Of a stretch of 64,000 bases of DNA, positions 1-8,543 are shown piece after piece. The DNA comes from Actinomadura sp. NAK00032 (GTDB lineage Bacteria > Actinomycetota > Actinomycetes > Streptosporangiales > Streptosporangiaceae). Numbering within the stretch: position 1 is the stretch's first letter; every line of letters begins with the position of its first letter. Both the position numbers and the translations under genes were made by a program. The stretch spans positions 6,386,001 to 6,450,000 of the forward strand of contig NZ_CP054932.1 of NCBI RefSeq assembly GCF_013364275.1. Reading direction: 5' to 3'. The notes under the pieces were generated by a model that saw only the letters and a list, made by a program, of their open reading frames with translations, made no database searches and was not told where the DNA came from.

Positions 1-21
1 ACGGCGGCGGCCCCGTGGACG

Positions 22-780
22 GTGCGCTGGAACCGCGTCCCCGCCCCCCGGCTCCGGCTGTTCTGCCTGCCGCACGCCGGGGGCGGCGCGTCCGTCTACC
101 GCCCCTGGGCGCGGCACCTGCCCCCGGACGTGGAGCTGGTGGCGGTCCGGCTGCCCGGCCGGGAGGCCCGGTTCCGCGAGGCGCCGCTCACCCGGGCCGA
201 CGACATCGTCACGCGCCTCGTCGGCGAGATCGCGCCGATGCTGGACCGGCCGCACGCCTGGTTCGGCCACAGCATGGGCGCGCTCCTGGCGTTCGAGGTG
301 TGCCGCGAACTCCGCCGCCGCGGCCTCGGCGAACCCGCCCGGCTCCTGGTCTCGGGCCGCGCGGCCCCCGACGTCCCGGCCAAGCGCTCGCCGGTCCACG
401 ACGCCCCGCTGCCCGACCTGCTGGCCCGGCTCCGCGAACTCGGCGGCACCCCGCGCGAGTTCCTGGACCCCGCCGTCATCGCGCCGCTCGCGCCCTCCAT
501 CCGGGCCGACTTCGCGGTCGTGGAGACCTACCGCCACCGGCCCGGCCCCCCGCTGGAGTGCCCGGTCTCGGTGTTCGGCGGCGACGCCGACGCCGAGACG
601 ACGGCCGACGACCTGCGGGCGTGGCGCCGCCACACCTCCGCGGGATGCGTCGTGCGGACGTTCGACGGCGGTCATTTCTTCTTGCACGACATGCCGGAGC
701 GGGTCGTGCCCGTGATCGGGCGGGACCTTCCGGTGCCGCGCCCCGCGGACGTCCGCGAAGCGAATGGGAGGAAGCAGTGA
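22..780 (+). CDS. Type II (editing) thioesterase, first copy
   Basis: A 252-residue alpha/beta hydrolase of the stand-alone type II thioesterase family, which hydrolyses mis-primed or stalled acyl groups from carrier proteins of PKS/NRPS lines. The N-terminal FCLPHAGGGASVYRPW signature of this family and the nucleophile motif GHSMG (Ser84) are visible, and the C-terminal catalytic His is in GGHFF. The GTG at 22 gives the expected family length. Its stop overlaps the NRPS start by four bases (GTGA, 777-780), so the two are translationally coupled and it probably edits that NRPS. Because it begins almost at the window edge, the operon probably continues to the left. A second type II thioesterase lies at 7743-8543, so the division of labour is unknown. 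Confidence 0.9.
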   Translation: MRWNRVPAPRLRLFCLPHAGGGASVYRPWARHLPPDVELVAVRLPGREARFREAPLTRADDIVTRLVGEIAPMLDRPHAWFGHSMGALLAFEVCRELRRRGLGEPARLLVSGRAAPDVPAKRSPVHDAPLPDLLARLRELGGTPREFLDPAVIAPLAPSIRADFAVVETYRHRPGPPLECPVSVFGGDADAETTADDLRAWRRHTSAGCVVRTFDGGHFFLHDMPERVVPVIGRDLPVPRPADVREANGRKQ

Positions 781-3700
781 CGACGACAGAGCCGGCCGTT
801 CCGCCCGCCGGCGGCGGCCCCGTTCTCCCCGACCGGTTCCCGCTGACCGACCTGCAGTCCGCGTACATGGTGGGCCGGAGCCAGGTCTTCGAACTCGGGG
901 GGCGGCAGAACTACTACCTGGAGGCCGAGGCGGTCGGCTTCGACCCCGCACGGGCCGAGTACGCGGTCAACAAGGTGGTCGAGCGGCACGAGCACCTCCG
1001 GACGGTGATGCTCAAGGAGGGCGGCCAGCGGGTCATGGGGATCGAGGAGACCCCGCACGTCCACGTGCCGGTCATCGACCTCACCGACCTGGACCGGGAC
1101 CGGCAGGAGGCGTCGATCCGGCAGATCCGGGACCGGATGTGCGGGGCCGGCCTGGACCCGGCGGGGTGGCCGCTCTTCGAGGTCGTCGTGAGCCGCGTCC
1201 GGCCGCACCGGGTGCGGCTGCACCTGCGGATGAGCCTGATCCTGCTCGACGGTTCGAGCATGCGCACGGTGGCGACCGACTGGATGGAGTACTACAAGGA
1301 CCCCGAGGCCGTGCTGCCGCCCGTCCAGGAGACCTTCCGCGAGTGGCGGCTGTCCCGCCTGGCGCGCGAGGACGACGAGGAGTTCCGCAAGCAGTGGGCC
1401 TACTGGGAGGACCGCCTCGACACGCTGCCCGAGGCGCCGGCGCTCCCGCTGGCCCGCCAGGCGAGCAGCATCGACGCGGTCTCCTTCACCGGCCGGACCA
1501 CCCATCTGAACGACGCCCAGTGGCGGCGGTTCTGCGCCAACTTCCGCAAGCACCGGGTGCTGCCCAGCACGGCCCTGCTGCACGTGTTCGCCGAGGCGCT
1601 CGGGGCGTGGGCCGCCAGTCCCCACTTCTGCCTGAACTTCGTCCACCAGTACGACCTGGCGTACCGCCCGGGCGGGCACGAGGTCGTCGGGCAGCGCAGC
1701 GCGACGCTGCCGCTGGAGGTCGACCTGCGGCACGACGAGGACTTCTGGGCGCGGGCGCAGCGGCTGCAGCGCAGGCTCTGGCGCGACATGGCCAACAAGG
1801 ACGTCACCGCCGTGCGCGTCAGCCGCGAGATGGCCAAGCGCAACGGCTGGACGCAGCGCGCCGCGTTCCCCTACGTCTTCACCAACAACCAGGGGCCCGG
1901 CTACGACAGCATGCCCGCCGGACGGCCCGCCTTCCGGCTGGTCGAGCGCGTCCAGCACACCCCGCAGGTCCTCGTCGACAACCAGATCAGGGACGGCAGG
2001 GAGGGCGGGATCTCCACCAACATCGACTTCGTCGAGGAGGCCTTCCCGCCGGGCCTGCCCGCCGCCGTGGTGGACTGCTACCGGCGCATGCTGGCGGCCC
2101 TGGCCGGCCCGGACGGCGCCGGCACCGCGCCCGACCCGGTGCCGCCCGAGCACCGCGCCGTGGTCGCCGCCGCGAACGACACCGCCGCCCCGGCCCCCGC
2201 GGGCCGGCTGGAGGACGGCTTCCTGCGCCAGGCCCGGGCCCGGCCCGGCGCGGTCGCGCTCACCGCCGCCGGGCGCACGCTGACCTACCGGGAGCTCGAA
2301 CGGGCGTCCGCCGCGGTCGCGCACGAGCTCCACGCCCGGGGCGTCCGCCGCGGGCACGTCGTGCCCGTGGTCATGGCCAAGGGCTGGGAGCAGGTGGTCG
2401 CCGTGCTCGGCGTGCTGCGGGCGGGCGCGGTGTACTGCCCGGTGGACGCGGACCTGCCCGCCGAGCGCATCAGGCTGATGGTCGAGGAGTGCGCCGCCCG
2501 CGTCGTGCTCCGGCAGTCGCACCGCACCCCGGCGGACCGCCCCGAGGACGTCCCCGCGCTGCACGTGGACGAGATGCACGTGGACGAGGTGCGCGCCGGC
2601 GCCGAACCGCCGCCCGCCGACGGCGACGAGAACGACCCGGCCTACATCATCTACACCTCGGGATCGACCGGGCGGCCCAAGGGCGTGGTGATCGAGCACC
2701 GCGCCGCGCTCAACACCATCGCGGACGTCAACCGGCGGATCTCCCTCGGACCGGCCGACCGCGTCTTCGGCATCTCCTCGCTCAGCTTCGACCTGTCGGT
2801 CTGGGACGTGTTCGGGACGCTGGCCGCCGGCGGCGCCCTCGTGCTCCCCGGCGCCACCGCCCGCCCCGACCCGCTCGGCTGGACGGCCACCGCCCGCGAG
2901 CACGGGATCACCGTGTGGAACTCCGTGCCGGCCCTGGCCGAGATGATCGTCGAGGTCGCCGAGCAGCGTCCCGAGCTGGGCCTGCCGCCGCTGCGCGCGT
3001 TCCTGCTCAGCGGCGACTGGATCCCGACCCCGCTGCCCGGCCGGATGCGCGCGCTGTGGCCCGGAGCGCGCGTGCTCGCCATGGGCGGCGCGACCGAGGC
3101 GTCGATCTGGTCGAACGTCTACGACGTCGGCGAGGTCGACCCGGACTGGCAGAGCATCCCCTACGGCGGGCCGCTGACGAACCAGACCATGAAGGTGCTC
3201 GACCACCGGCTGGACGTGCGCCCTCCCTGGGCGACCGGGGAGATCTACATCGGCGGCCTCGGCCTCGCGCGCGGGTACTGGCGGGACGAGAAGCGCACCG
3301 AGGAGCGGTTCGTCCACCATCCCGAGACCGGCGAGCGCCTCTACCGGACCGGCGACCTCGGCCGGTACTGGCCGGACGGCACGATCGAGTTCCTCGGCCG
3401 GGAGGACCGGCAGGTCAAGATCCAGGGCTTCCGGGTGGAGCCGGGCGAGGTCGAGGCCGCGGCCCGCACCCACCCGGACGTGCGGGAGTGCGTGGTCTGC
3501 GTCGACCGGGCCCCCGGCGGGAAGCGGCTGGTGGCGCTGCTCGTGCCGGAGCCGGGCCGGGTGCCCGGCCAGGCCGCGATCTCCGCCCACCTGGAGGCGC
3601 GGCTGCCCCGGTACATGGTCCCGGCCCGCGTCCACGTGGTGGAGAGGCTGCCGCTCACGCCGAACGGCAAGGTCGACCACGCCGCCGCGCTGGCCCTGCC

Positions 3701-4799
3701 CGGGCTCGACGCCGGCGCCGCCGACCGCGCCGGCCGCGACCCCGGCGACCCTGGCGGCGCCGGCGGCGCCGACCCCGCGCTCATGGAACGGCTGGGGGGC
3801 CTGTGCGCCGAGCTGCTGGAGATCCCCTCCGTGGGTCCCGACGACAACTTCTTCGACCTGGGCGGGAACTCGCTGCTCGCCCTGCGGCTGGTCAACCGGA
3901 TCCGCGTCGAGACGGGCGTCGACATCCCGATGGGCCGGGTCTTCGAGGCGGCGACGGTGCGCGGGCTCGCCGGCCTGCTGGCGGGCGGCGGGCCCGAGAT
4001 CTCCTGCCTGGTGGGCCTCGCCGAGGGCAGCGGGGAGGAGCTGTTCCTGTTCCATGTGCTGGGAGGCGCGGTGTCGCCGTACCGGCCGCTGGCCCGGGCA
4101 TGGCCGGGCCCGGTGCGCGCCTTCCAGAGCCGGCCGCTCGTCGACGACTCGGAGGCGGCCTTCGCGCCGGACCTGGAGACGCTGGCGGCGGCGTACCGGG
4201 AGGAGCTGCTGCGGCACCGGCCGCGGGGCCCGTATCTCCTGGGGGGCGCGTCGATGGGCGGATCCATCGCCTACGAGGTCGGCCGCCAGCTCGCGGCCAA
4301 GGGCCACGCGTGCAGGATCGCCATGTTCGACACCGAGATCAGGGACATCCACCTGCCGCTCACCGACGCCGACCGGCACATCGGCTTCCTGCGCACGCTG
4401 CGGCTCGGCGACCCGCCGCCGGACGCGGTCGCGGCGATACGGGCGGCGGCCCCCGGTGAGCTGACCGCCGTCGCCCGGGACGCCGCCGTCGCGCACGGCC
4501 TGCTGCCCGGTGACATCGACGAGGCGGGCTACGAGCGCATGAAGCGTGTGCAGGAGCACGAACTGGCGCTGCTGGCGGCCTACCGGCCGGGGCGGCTGGA
4601 CCAGCCCGTGCTGCTCTTCGTCGCGGCCGACGAGACCGGGCGTCCCGACACCGTGCCCGCGTGGCGTTCGGTGTGCCCCGGGATCGAGACCGAGACCGCT
4701 CCCGGCGACCACTTCTCGATGATCTCGCCCGAGCGGCAGCCCGGCCTCGCCGAACGCCTGCGCGCGTGGGCCGCGCGCGAGCCCGCGTCCACCGGCTGA
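777..4799 (+). CDS. NRPS, one module: Cy-A(Cys)-PCP-TE
   Basis: A 1340-residue terminal NRPS. Residues ~15-430 are a heterocyclization-type condensation domain (FPLTDLQSAYMVGR opening). The canonical DxxxxDxxS motif reads SLILLDGSS, so the first Asp is Ser153 while Asp158 and Ser161 remain. The A domain (~455-960) has YTSGSTGRPKG, FDLSVWD, LSGDW, GGATEASIW and YRTGDL; aligning pocket positions by eye gives D-L-W-N-L-S-M-I-W-K, close to known cysteine codes. The PCP carries GGNSLLAL (Ser1032), and the TE has GASMGG (Ser1159). No oxidase domain is present, so cyclization would give thiazoline rather than thiazole unless oxidised elsewhere. It should accept the polyketide from the minus-strand PKS and release the product. 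Whether the altered Cy motif still cyclizes, or only condenses, is open. The GTG start at 777 overlaps the upstream thioesterase stop; a longer in-frame extension from position 15 is a shadow of that gene. Confidence 0.92.
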   Translation: MTTTEPAVPPAGGGPVLPDRFPLTDLQSAYMVGRSQVFELGGRQNYYLEAEAVGFDPARAEYAVNKVVERHEHLRTVMLKEGGQRVMGIEETPHVHVPVIDLTDLDRDRQEASIRQIRDRMCGAGLDPAGWPLFEVVVSRVRPHRVRLHLRMSLILLDGSSMRTVATDWMEYYKDPEAVLPPVQETFREWRLSRLAREDDEEFRKQWAYWEDRLDTLPEAPALPLARQASSIDAVSFTGRTTHLNDAQWRRFCANFRKHRVLPSTALLHVFAEALGAWAASPHFCLNFVHQYDLAYRPGGHEVVGQRSATLPLEVDLRHDEDFWARAQRLQRRLWRDMANKDVTAVRVSREMAKRNGWTQRAAFPYVFTNNQGPGYDSMPAGRPAFRLVERVQHTPQVLVDNQIRDGREGGISTNIDFVEEAFPPGLPAAVVDCYRRMLAALAGPDGAGTAPDPVPPEHRAVVAAANDTAAPAPAGRLEDGFLRQARARPGAVALTAAGRTLTYRELERASAAVAHELHARGVRRGHVVPVVMAKGWEQVVAVLGVLRAGAVYCPVDADLPAERIRLMVEECAARVVLRQSHRTPADRPEDVPALHVDEMHVDEVRAGAEPPPADGDENDPAYIIYTSGSTGRPKGVVIEHRAALNTIADVNRRISLGPADRVFGISSLSFDLSVWDVFGTLAAGGALVLPGATARPDPLGWTATAREHGITVWNSVPALAEMIVEVAEQRPELGLPPLRAFLLSGDWIPTPLPGRMRALWPGARVLAMGGATEASIWSNVYDVGEVDPDWQSIPYGGPLTNQTMKVLDHRLDVRPPWATGEIYIGGLGLARGYWRDEKRTEERFVHHPETGERLYRTGDLGRYWPDGTIEFLGREDRQVKIQGFRVEPGEVEAAARTHPDVRECVVCVDRAPGGKRLVALLVPEPGRVPGQAAISAHLEARLPRYMVPARVHVVERLPLTPNGKVDHAAALALPGLDAGAADRAGRDPGDPGGAGGADPALMERLGGLCAELLEIPSVGPDDNFFDLGGNSLLALRLVNRIRVETGVDIPMGRVFEAATVRGLAGLLAGGGPEISCLVGLAEGSGEELFLFHVLGGAVSPYRPLARAWPGPVRAFQSRPLVDDSEAAFAPDLETLAAAYREELLRHRPRGPYLLGGASMGGSIAYEVGRQLAAKGHACRIAMFDTEIRDIHLPLTDADRHIGFLRTLRLGDPPPDAVAAIRAAAPGELTAVARDAAVAHGLLPGDIDEAGYERMKRVQEHELALLAAYRPGRLDQPVLLFVAADETGRPDTVPAWRSVCPGIETETAPGDHFSMISPERQPGLAERLRAWAAREPASTG

Positions 4800-4813
4800 C
4801 GGCCGGTGGCGAC

Positions 4814-4846
4814 GATCCCGCGGCCGAGCCTCCCGGCCGCGGGATC
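4814..4846 (+). terminator. Hairpin terminator between NRPS and YcnI genes
   Basis: A perfect 13-bp stem (arms 4814-4826 and 4834-4846, GATCCCGCGGCCG and its complement) with a 7-nt loop lies 14 bases after the NRPS stop and just before the convergent YcnI stop. There is no long U-tract, as is usual in high-GC actinomycetes. It could terminate both converging transcripts. Confidence 0.75.
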
Positions 4847-4854
4847 TTCGGGTC

Positions 4855-5625
4855 TCAGGCGTCGTTCCCGCGCGTGCGCGCCCACCGCCGCCGGCCGGCC
4901 AGCAGACCGACGCCCATGCCGCCGGCCAGCAGGATCGCGACCGACAGGGACGCCGCGAGCATGGACGGCGACTCGTCCCGCTCCGCGGGGGTGTTCTCCG
5001 CCGCCGCCGTCAGGCGCACGGCGGTGTCCCCCGCGAACCCGGCGCCGACCATGCCGGACTTCTGGGCGGTCCCGCCGCTGGGCGGGGTCAGCGTCAGCGC
5101 GGGCGCCGGGTGGGCCGGGTGCGGATCACTGTCGCTGGGGATCTGGTCCCAGGCCACCACCTGGCCGTCGCTCTGGTACTGGTACGCCTTGAAGTAGATC
5201 TTGCCGACGCTCGGCAGCGGGCCGCCGTACACCGACACCTCGTCGAACTGGTCCGGACCGATCTTGGCGGTGCCCGCCACGGCGGTCCAGGTGATCGAGC
5301 GCACGACCTCCCAGATCTCGTGGCCCTCGACGATGACCGGCTCGTCCAGCCGGACCTTGTTGATCTTGATCTTCCAGCCGGTCTTGGTCTGGGCGACCGC
5401 GGCGGGGATGAGCTCGGCCCGCGCGTCGGGGAAGACCACCTTCACCTTCACGGTGCTGGAGGTGTCCTGCTCGTTGGGGACGTGGAACGTCAGCTTGGTG
5501 AAGGCGCCCTGCGTCGCGCTGCCCGGCCGTAGCACGACGTGCGCGGCGGCGGCGAGCGCGCCGGTCACGACGAGGACGATCGCGCAGAGCAGCGACACGA
5601 CCAGGCGGGATGAAGTACGGACCAT
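4855..5625 (-). CDS. YcnI-family (DUF1775) copper-binding membrane-anchored protein
   Basis: A 256-residue exported protein: Arg-containing N-terminus, hydrophobic segment (~8-27) ending AAAA, then His29, which would be the mature N-terminal residue. In characterised YcnI proteins an N-terminal His and a conserved Trp bind copper; here FHVPNE and the IWEVVRSITWTA stretch match that fold. A C-terminal transmembrane helix (~222-243) followed by RRRWART anchors it outside the membrane. ATG at 5625 has GGAGAGG upstream. YcnI usually sits with CopC/CopD-type genes, but here it is alone, convergent to the NRPS and divergent from the AraC gene. It may be a bystander enclosed by the cluster or serve copper homeostasis linked to the product. 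Confidence 0.88.
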   Translation of the reverse strand: MVRTSSRLVVSLLCAIVLVVTGALAAAAHVVLRPGSATQGAFTKLTFHVPNEQDTSSTVKVKVVFPDARAELIPAAVAQTKTGWKIKINKVRLDEPVIVEGHEIWEVVRSITWTAVAGTAKIGPDQFDEVSVYGGPLPSVGKIYFKAYQYQSDGQVVAWDQIPSDSDPHPAHPAPALTLTPPSGGTAQKSGMVGAGFAGDTAVRLTAAAENTPAERDESPSMLAASLSVAILLAGGMGVGLLAGRRRWARTRGNDA

Positions 5626-6307
5626 TGCCTCTCCTAGGGATGACGGATCGTGCCCCGACGGTAGAAGCGGCCTCTCTCGCCTCTCTCAGGCCTCGATGAA
5701 GGCGCGGTCAGGCCCGTGTGCGTCCCCTGTAGGCGGTTCGTGCGCGGTCTGCCAGACCGGCGCGGCACCCTTGGTGCCACATGATCGGGCCGGCCGCCGG
5801 CAACCGGCTGCGCAGCGCCCGACGGGCGAATATCCGCGCGCAGGCCCGAGCGGACCGTCCCCAGCATGGCCGAAATGGCTCCATGGGGACCTTCCGGTTA
5901 ATTCTGCATGCCCTTTTATTTTCACTTGGCCGGCAGCCCGTAAAACGCCCATCACCAGCAACGCATAACTCGCCACACTGTGTGACTAGAGGCACCTTTG
6001 ACTTCCTTTACCTGAAGTCAGGTAGTTCTGTCAGGCAACCATGGAGAAGACAGCGCCGAGCCGCATGGGCGAGTATCACGAGTGTGGGTTTTCAATGTTT
6101 GAATTCATTGAATTTCCGCAGTTATTTGCACCTCTTTATCGCGTCGCGGTGCCGCTACGGGGGCGGCACCCGCTTCCAGCGACGGCCACGACGGCACAGG
6201 AAGAGGAGGGCTTGGCTCGCGATCGGCGGCCCGGAAGCGCCCCGGGCCGGCCGGGGAGGCCACCGGCGCCATTCGCCCGAACGAATCGATCACCAGGAGG
6301 GTGCGAC
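5626..6307. other. Divergent non-coding region between YcnI and AraC genes
   Basis: About 680 bp with no convincing gene; open frames here lack family features and run into neighbours. It contains a 9-bp tandem duplication GCCTCTCTC (5670-5687), an 11-bp palindrome CACACTGTGTG (5974-5984), the promoter-like dyad described separately, and an unusually AT-rich stretch (about 6085-6145). The AraC-family ORF can be opened as far upstream as 6041, but that extension has no homology-like content. Confidence 0.6.
5998..6028 (+). promoter_or_regulatory. Promoter with dyad inside a long spacer (MerR-like layout)
   Basis: TTGACT (5998-6003) and GTAGTT/TAGTTC (6022-6028) resemble -35/-10 boxes separated by 18-19 bp. 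The spacer holds a perfect dyad ACCTGA-AG-TCAGGT (6010-6023), and another TCAGG follows at 6031. A palindrome inside an over-long spacer is the layout bound by MerR-family activators, but could also be a repressor site. It would drive the AraC gene with a ~270-nt leader. No MerR gene is in the window. Confidence 0.45.
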
Positions 6308-7069
6308 GTGGAGCATCTCGTGAGACGCGCTGTCGAAACAATTTATCAACGTCATGGCGAACCTCTTTATCTGGACGAACTCGCCGAAGACGCAATGGTC
6401 AGTAAATTCCACTTCCTCCGACTATTCAGCCGGGTCACCGGAGTGACCCCGGGGCGCTTTCTCGGCGCCGTGCGGCTGCAGGAGGCGAAACGGCTGCTGC
6501 TGACATCGTCCCTCAATGTCGCCGATATCTCGGCGCAGGTCGGCTATAGCAGTACCGGTACCTTCACGCGGCGGTTCACCAAGTCCGTCGGCCTGTCGCC
6601 CACCGAGTACCGCCGCCTGACGCGGCAGGGATGGAGCGTTCCGAGCACCGCCCGCGCCGGCTGCCGTCCGCGCGCGGCCGGGGTCGGCCAGGGGGCCGCC
6701 GTGGCCGGCCGTGCGCACGCCGAAGGCGAATTGCATTCGAAGATATACGTGGGCGTCTTCGAGTCGGCGATCGTGCAGGGCCCGGCCGTCTCCTGGGACG
6801 TCATCGGCCACGGGGAGCCGTTCACGCTGACGGGCGTTCCCGCGGGCACGTGGTTCGTGCACGCGGTGGCGAACAGCTCCTGCGCCCCGGCCGCGCCCCT
6901 GCTGGACCACGCCGCCGACCCGCCGGTGCTGGGCGCCACCGTGGGCCCGGTCGTCCTCGGCCCGGGCTCCACGACGCGCGTCGACCTGACGCTGCGGCCG
7001 CTGGGCTGGGCCCGCCCGCCGATCCTGCTCGCGCTGCCCAGCTTGGAACCGTTCGCGACCGTCGCCTGA
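6308..7069 (+). CDS. AraC-family regulator with N-terminal HTH and C-terminal beta domain
   Basis: A 253-residue regulator. The double HTH AraC domain is at the N-terminus (residues ~1-103; LYLDELAEDAMVSKFHFLRLF, then VADISAQVGYSSTGTFTRRF). It is followed by a ~120-residue domain predicted to be beta-rich (VGVFESA, PAGTWFVHAV, VDLTLRPL). This order is opposite to classical AraC, where the sensor comes first. GTG at 6308 is chosen because AGGAGG (6295-6300) lies 7 nt upstream and the HTH starts immediately after. The HTH-coding part is visibly less GC-rich than neighbours. A relative with the same layout is encoded at 40276-41112, so both probably regulate this cluster. Ligand and targets unknown. 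Confidence 0.85.
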   Translation: MEHLVRRAVETIYQRHGEPLYLDELAEDAMVSKFHFLRLFSRVTGVTPGRFLGAVRLQEAKRLLLTSSLNVADISAQVGYSSTGTFTRRFTKSVGLSPTEYRRLTRQGWSVPSTARAGCRPRAAGVGQGAAVAGRAHAEGELHSKIYVGVFESAIVQGPAVSWDVIGHGEPFTLTGVPAGTWFVHAVANSSCAPAAPLLDHAADPPVLGATVGPVVLGPGSTTRVDLTLRPLGWARPPILLALPSLEPFATVA

Positions 7070-7095
7070 CGACGGCGGCCGCCACGACGCGGTAG

Positions 7096-7122
7096 CCCCG
7101 GGGACGCCGACCCCGGGGTTTT
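7096..7122 (+). terminator. Rho-independent terminator after AraC gene
   Basis: CCCCGGGG (7096-7103), 7-nt loop, CCCCGGGG (7111-7118) followed directly by TTTT (7119-7122): a classical intrinsic terminator 26 bases after the AraC stop and before the convergent flavin reductase stop. Confidence 0.85.
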
Positions 7123-7156
7123 CACTGCGCCCACCGTGGCGGCGCCGCCCGGAGCG

Positions 7157-7711
7157 CTATCCCAGTCCCTCGAACACCTGCGACAGGCCGCGCGGGAACG
7201 GCCCGGCGTCGGCGTCCGCTGCGGGCTCGGGCCAGGACGAGTAGCGGCGCAGCCCGTACAGCAGCGGCCGCTGCGGGGCGAGCCGGGTCACCGCGAGGAC
7301 CCTGCCCATCACCACGTTGTGGTCGCCCACCGTGCGGTCCTCGACGACCGCGCAGTCCGCCACGGTGTGGGCGGCGCCGATCAGGCGCGGCCCGGCCATG
7401 CCGGGGCCGAGCGTCCAGGTGACGCGGTCGAAGCGATCCGGCACGCCGGAGGCGAAGAGGTCGGACGTGGGGCGCGCCCGGTCGTGCAGGAGATTGACGG
7501 CGAAGCCGCCGGTGCCCTGGATCGCCTCCAGGGTCGGGCTCCCGCACCGTAGGCACACCAGGAGCAGCGGAGGGTCGAGCGAGACGCTGCACAGGGACGT
7601 GCACGTCATCCCCCAGGGGCGGCCGTCGGCCGCCAGCGCGGTGACGACCGCCACTCCCGTGGGGAAGCCCGCCCAGAGCGGGCGTATGTCCACGCGCGAC
7701 GCCGACGTCAT
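7157..7711 (-). CDS. NAD(P)H:flavin oxidoreductase (flavin reductase-like domain)
   Basis: A 184-residue protein of the flavin reductase domain family that supplies reduced flavin to two-component monooxygenases and halogenases. Typical features are FPTGVAVVTA, GMTCTSLCSVSLDPPLLLVC, FAVNLL and GDHNVVMGRV. The frame is open further upstream to 7879, but ATG at 7711 has GGAGG at 7721-7725 and starts the conserved domain, so the longer form is rejected. It is the last gene of the PKS operon, 31 bp after the type II thioesterase, and is the obvious source of FADH2 for the two halogenases at 26396-28057 and 29462-30736, and possibly for the FAD monooxygenase at 38714-40096. Confidence 0.88.
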   Translation of the reverse strand: MTSASRVDIRPLWAGFPTGVAVVTALAADGRPWGMTCTSLCSVSLDPPLLLVCLRCGSPTLEAIQGTGGFAVNLLHDRARPTSDLFASGVPDRFDRVTWTLGPGMAGPRLIGAAHTVADCAVVEDRTVGDHNVVMGRVLAVTRLAPQRPLLYGLRRYSSWPEPAADADAGPFPRGLSQVFEGLG

Positions 7712-7742
7712 GACGATTACCTCCACTGGATCGGCCGGCGGC

Positions 7743-8543
7743 TCACCGGATGTACAGCGGCCCGGACCTCTCCCGGCCGGGCCCGGTCCCCGCCGCGGCG
7801 TCCACCGCACGCCCGACCTCTTCGACGAGGACCTTCGCGAAGCCGGCGAAGGAGCGGCCGAGGAAATGGAAATGGCCACCGGTGAACATGCGCGCCCGGA
7901 AGCCGCCGGCGGTCTCCCGGCTCCAGGGCTCGACGGTGTCCGCCGGCGCCAACTCGTCGTCGACGGCGCCGAAGGCGGTCAGCGGCGCGTCCAGCGGCCT
8001 GCGCCGCTCCTGCGGGACGTAGGAGTCCAGCGCTCGCAGGTCGGCGCGCACGAGCCGGACGAACCGGTCGCGGAACTCGGGCAGCTCGTCGAGCTCTGCG
8101 GGGATCCCGCCAAAGCGGGCCAGCGCTCCGATCAGCTCCCGGTCGGGCAGTTCGCAGAGGGGGCGCGCCTCGTCCACGGGGCACTCCGGCGCGGGACGCC
8201 CCGACACGCCCACCCACAGGGGCGTGACACCGCGCGCCTCCAGGCGGCGGGCGGTCTCCAGGGCGACGATCGCCCCGAGGCTGTGCCCGAAGAGCGCGAC
8301 CGGCGGTCCCGCCCACTCCAGTACCGCGTCCGCGGTGGCCGCCACGAGCGACGGCATCTCCGTCAGGGGACTGGCGCGATGGCCGCGGCCTCGTCCGGGC
8401 AGATCGAGGAGCAGCAGCTCCCAGCCGCCGGGCAAGGCGCGTGCAAGCGGCATGTAGGCGGCCGACGAGCCTCCCGCGTGGTGGAAGACGATCAGGCGCA
8501 GTGCCGGACGGGGCACCGCCCTGGGACGCACCATGGCCGTCAT
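7743..8543 (-). CDS. Type II (editing) thioesterase, second copy
   Basis: A 266-residue type II thioesterase with the family N-terminal signature (IVFHHAGGSSAAYMPLA), nucleophile motif GHSLG (Ser88) and C-terminal GGHFHFL. ATG at 8543 overlaps the stop of the preceding PKS by four bases, showing translational coupling. Its role is presumably to unload aberrant acyl chains from the PKS carrier proteins of this operon, while the copy at 22-780 is coupled to the NRPS. The C-terminus extends slightly past the usual end (residues ~245-266), without recognisable motif. Confidence 0.92.
   Translation of the reverse strand: MTAMVRPRAVPRPALRLIVFHHAGGSSAAYMPLARALPGGWELLLLDLPGRGRGHRASPLTEMPSLVAATADAVLEWAGPPVALFGHSLGAIVALETARRLEARGVTPLWVGVSGRPAPECPVDEARPLCELPDRELIGALARFGGIPAELDELPEFRDRFVRLVRADLRALDSYVPQERRRPLDAPLTAFGAVDDELAPADTVEPWSRETAGGFRARMFTGGHFHFLGRSFAGFAKVLVEEVGRAVDAAAGTGPGRERSGPLYIR

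Noticed and set aside
15..776. In-frame N-terminal extension of the NRPS from position 15
   Set aside because: It covers the thioesterase gene in another frame and is Arg/Pro-rich low-complexity sequence; the Cy domain begins just after GTG 777.
672..4712. 1346-residue open frame antisense to the NRPS
   Set aside because: Typical high-GC shadow: no domain pattern, while the plus strand encodes clear NRPS motifs.
6041..6307. Extended start of the AraC gene
   Set aside because: No ribosome site, low-complexity Arg/Pro content; GTG 6308 has AGGAGG and begins the HTH.
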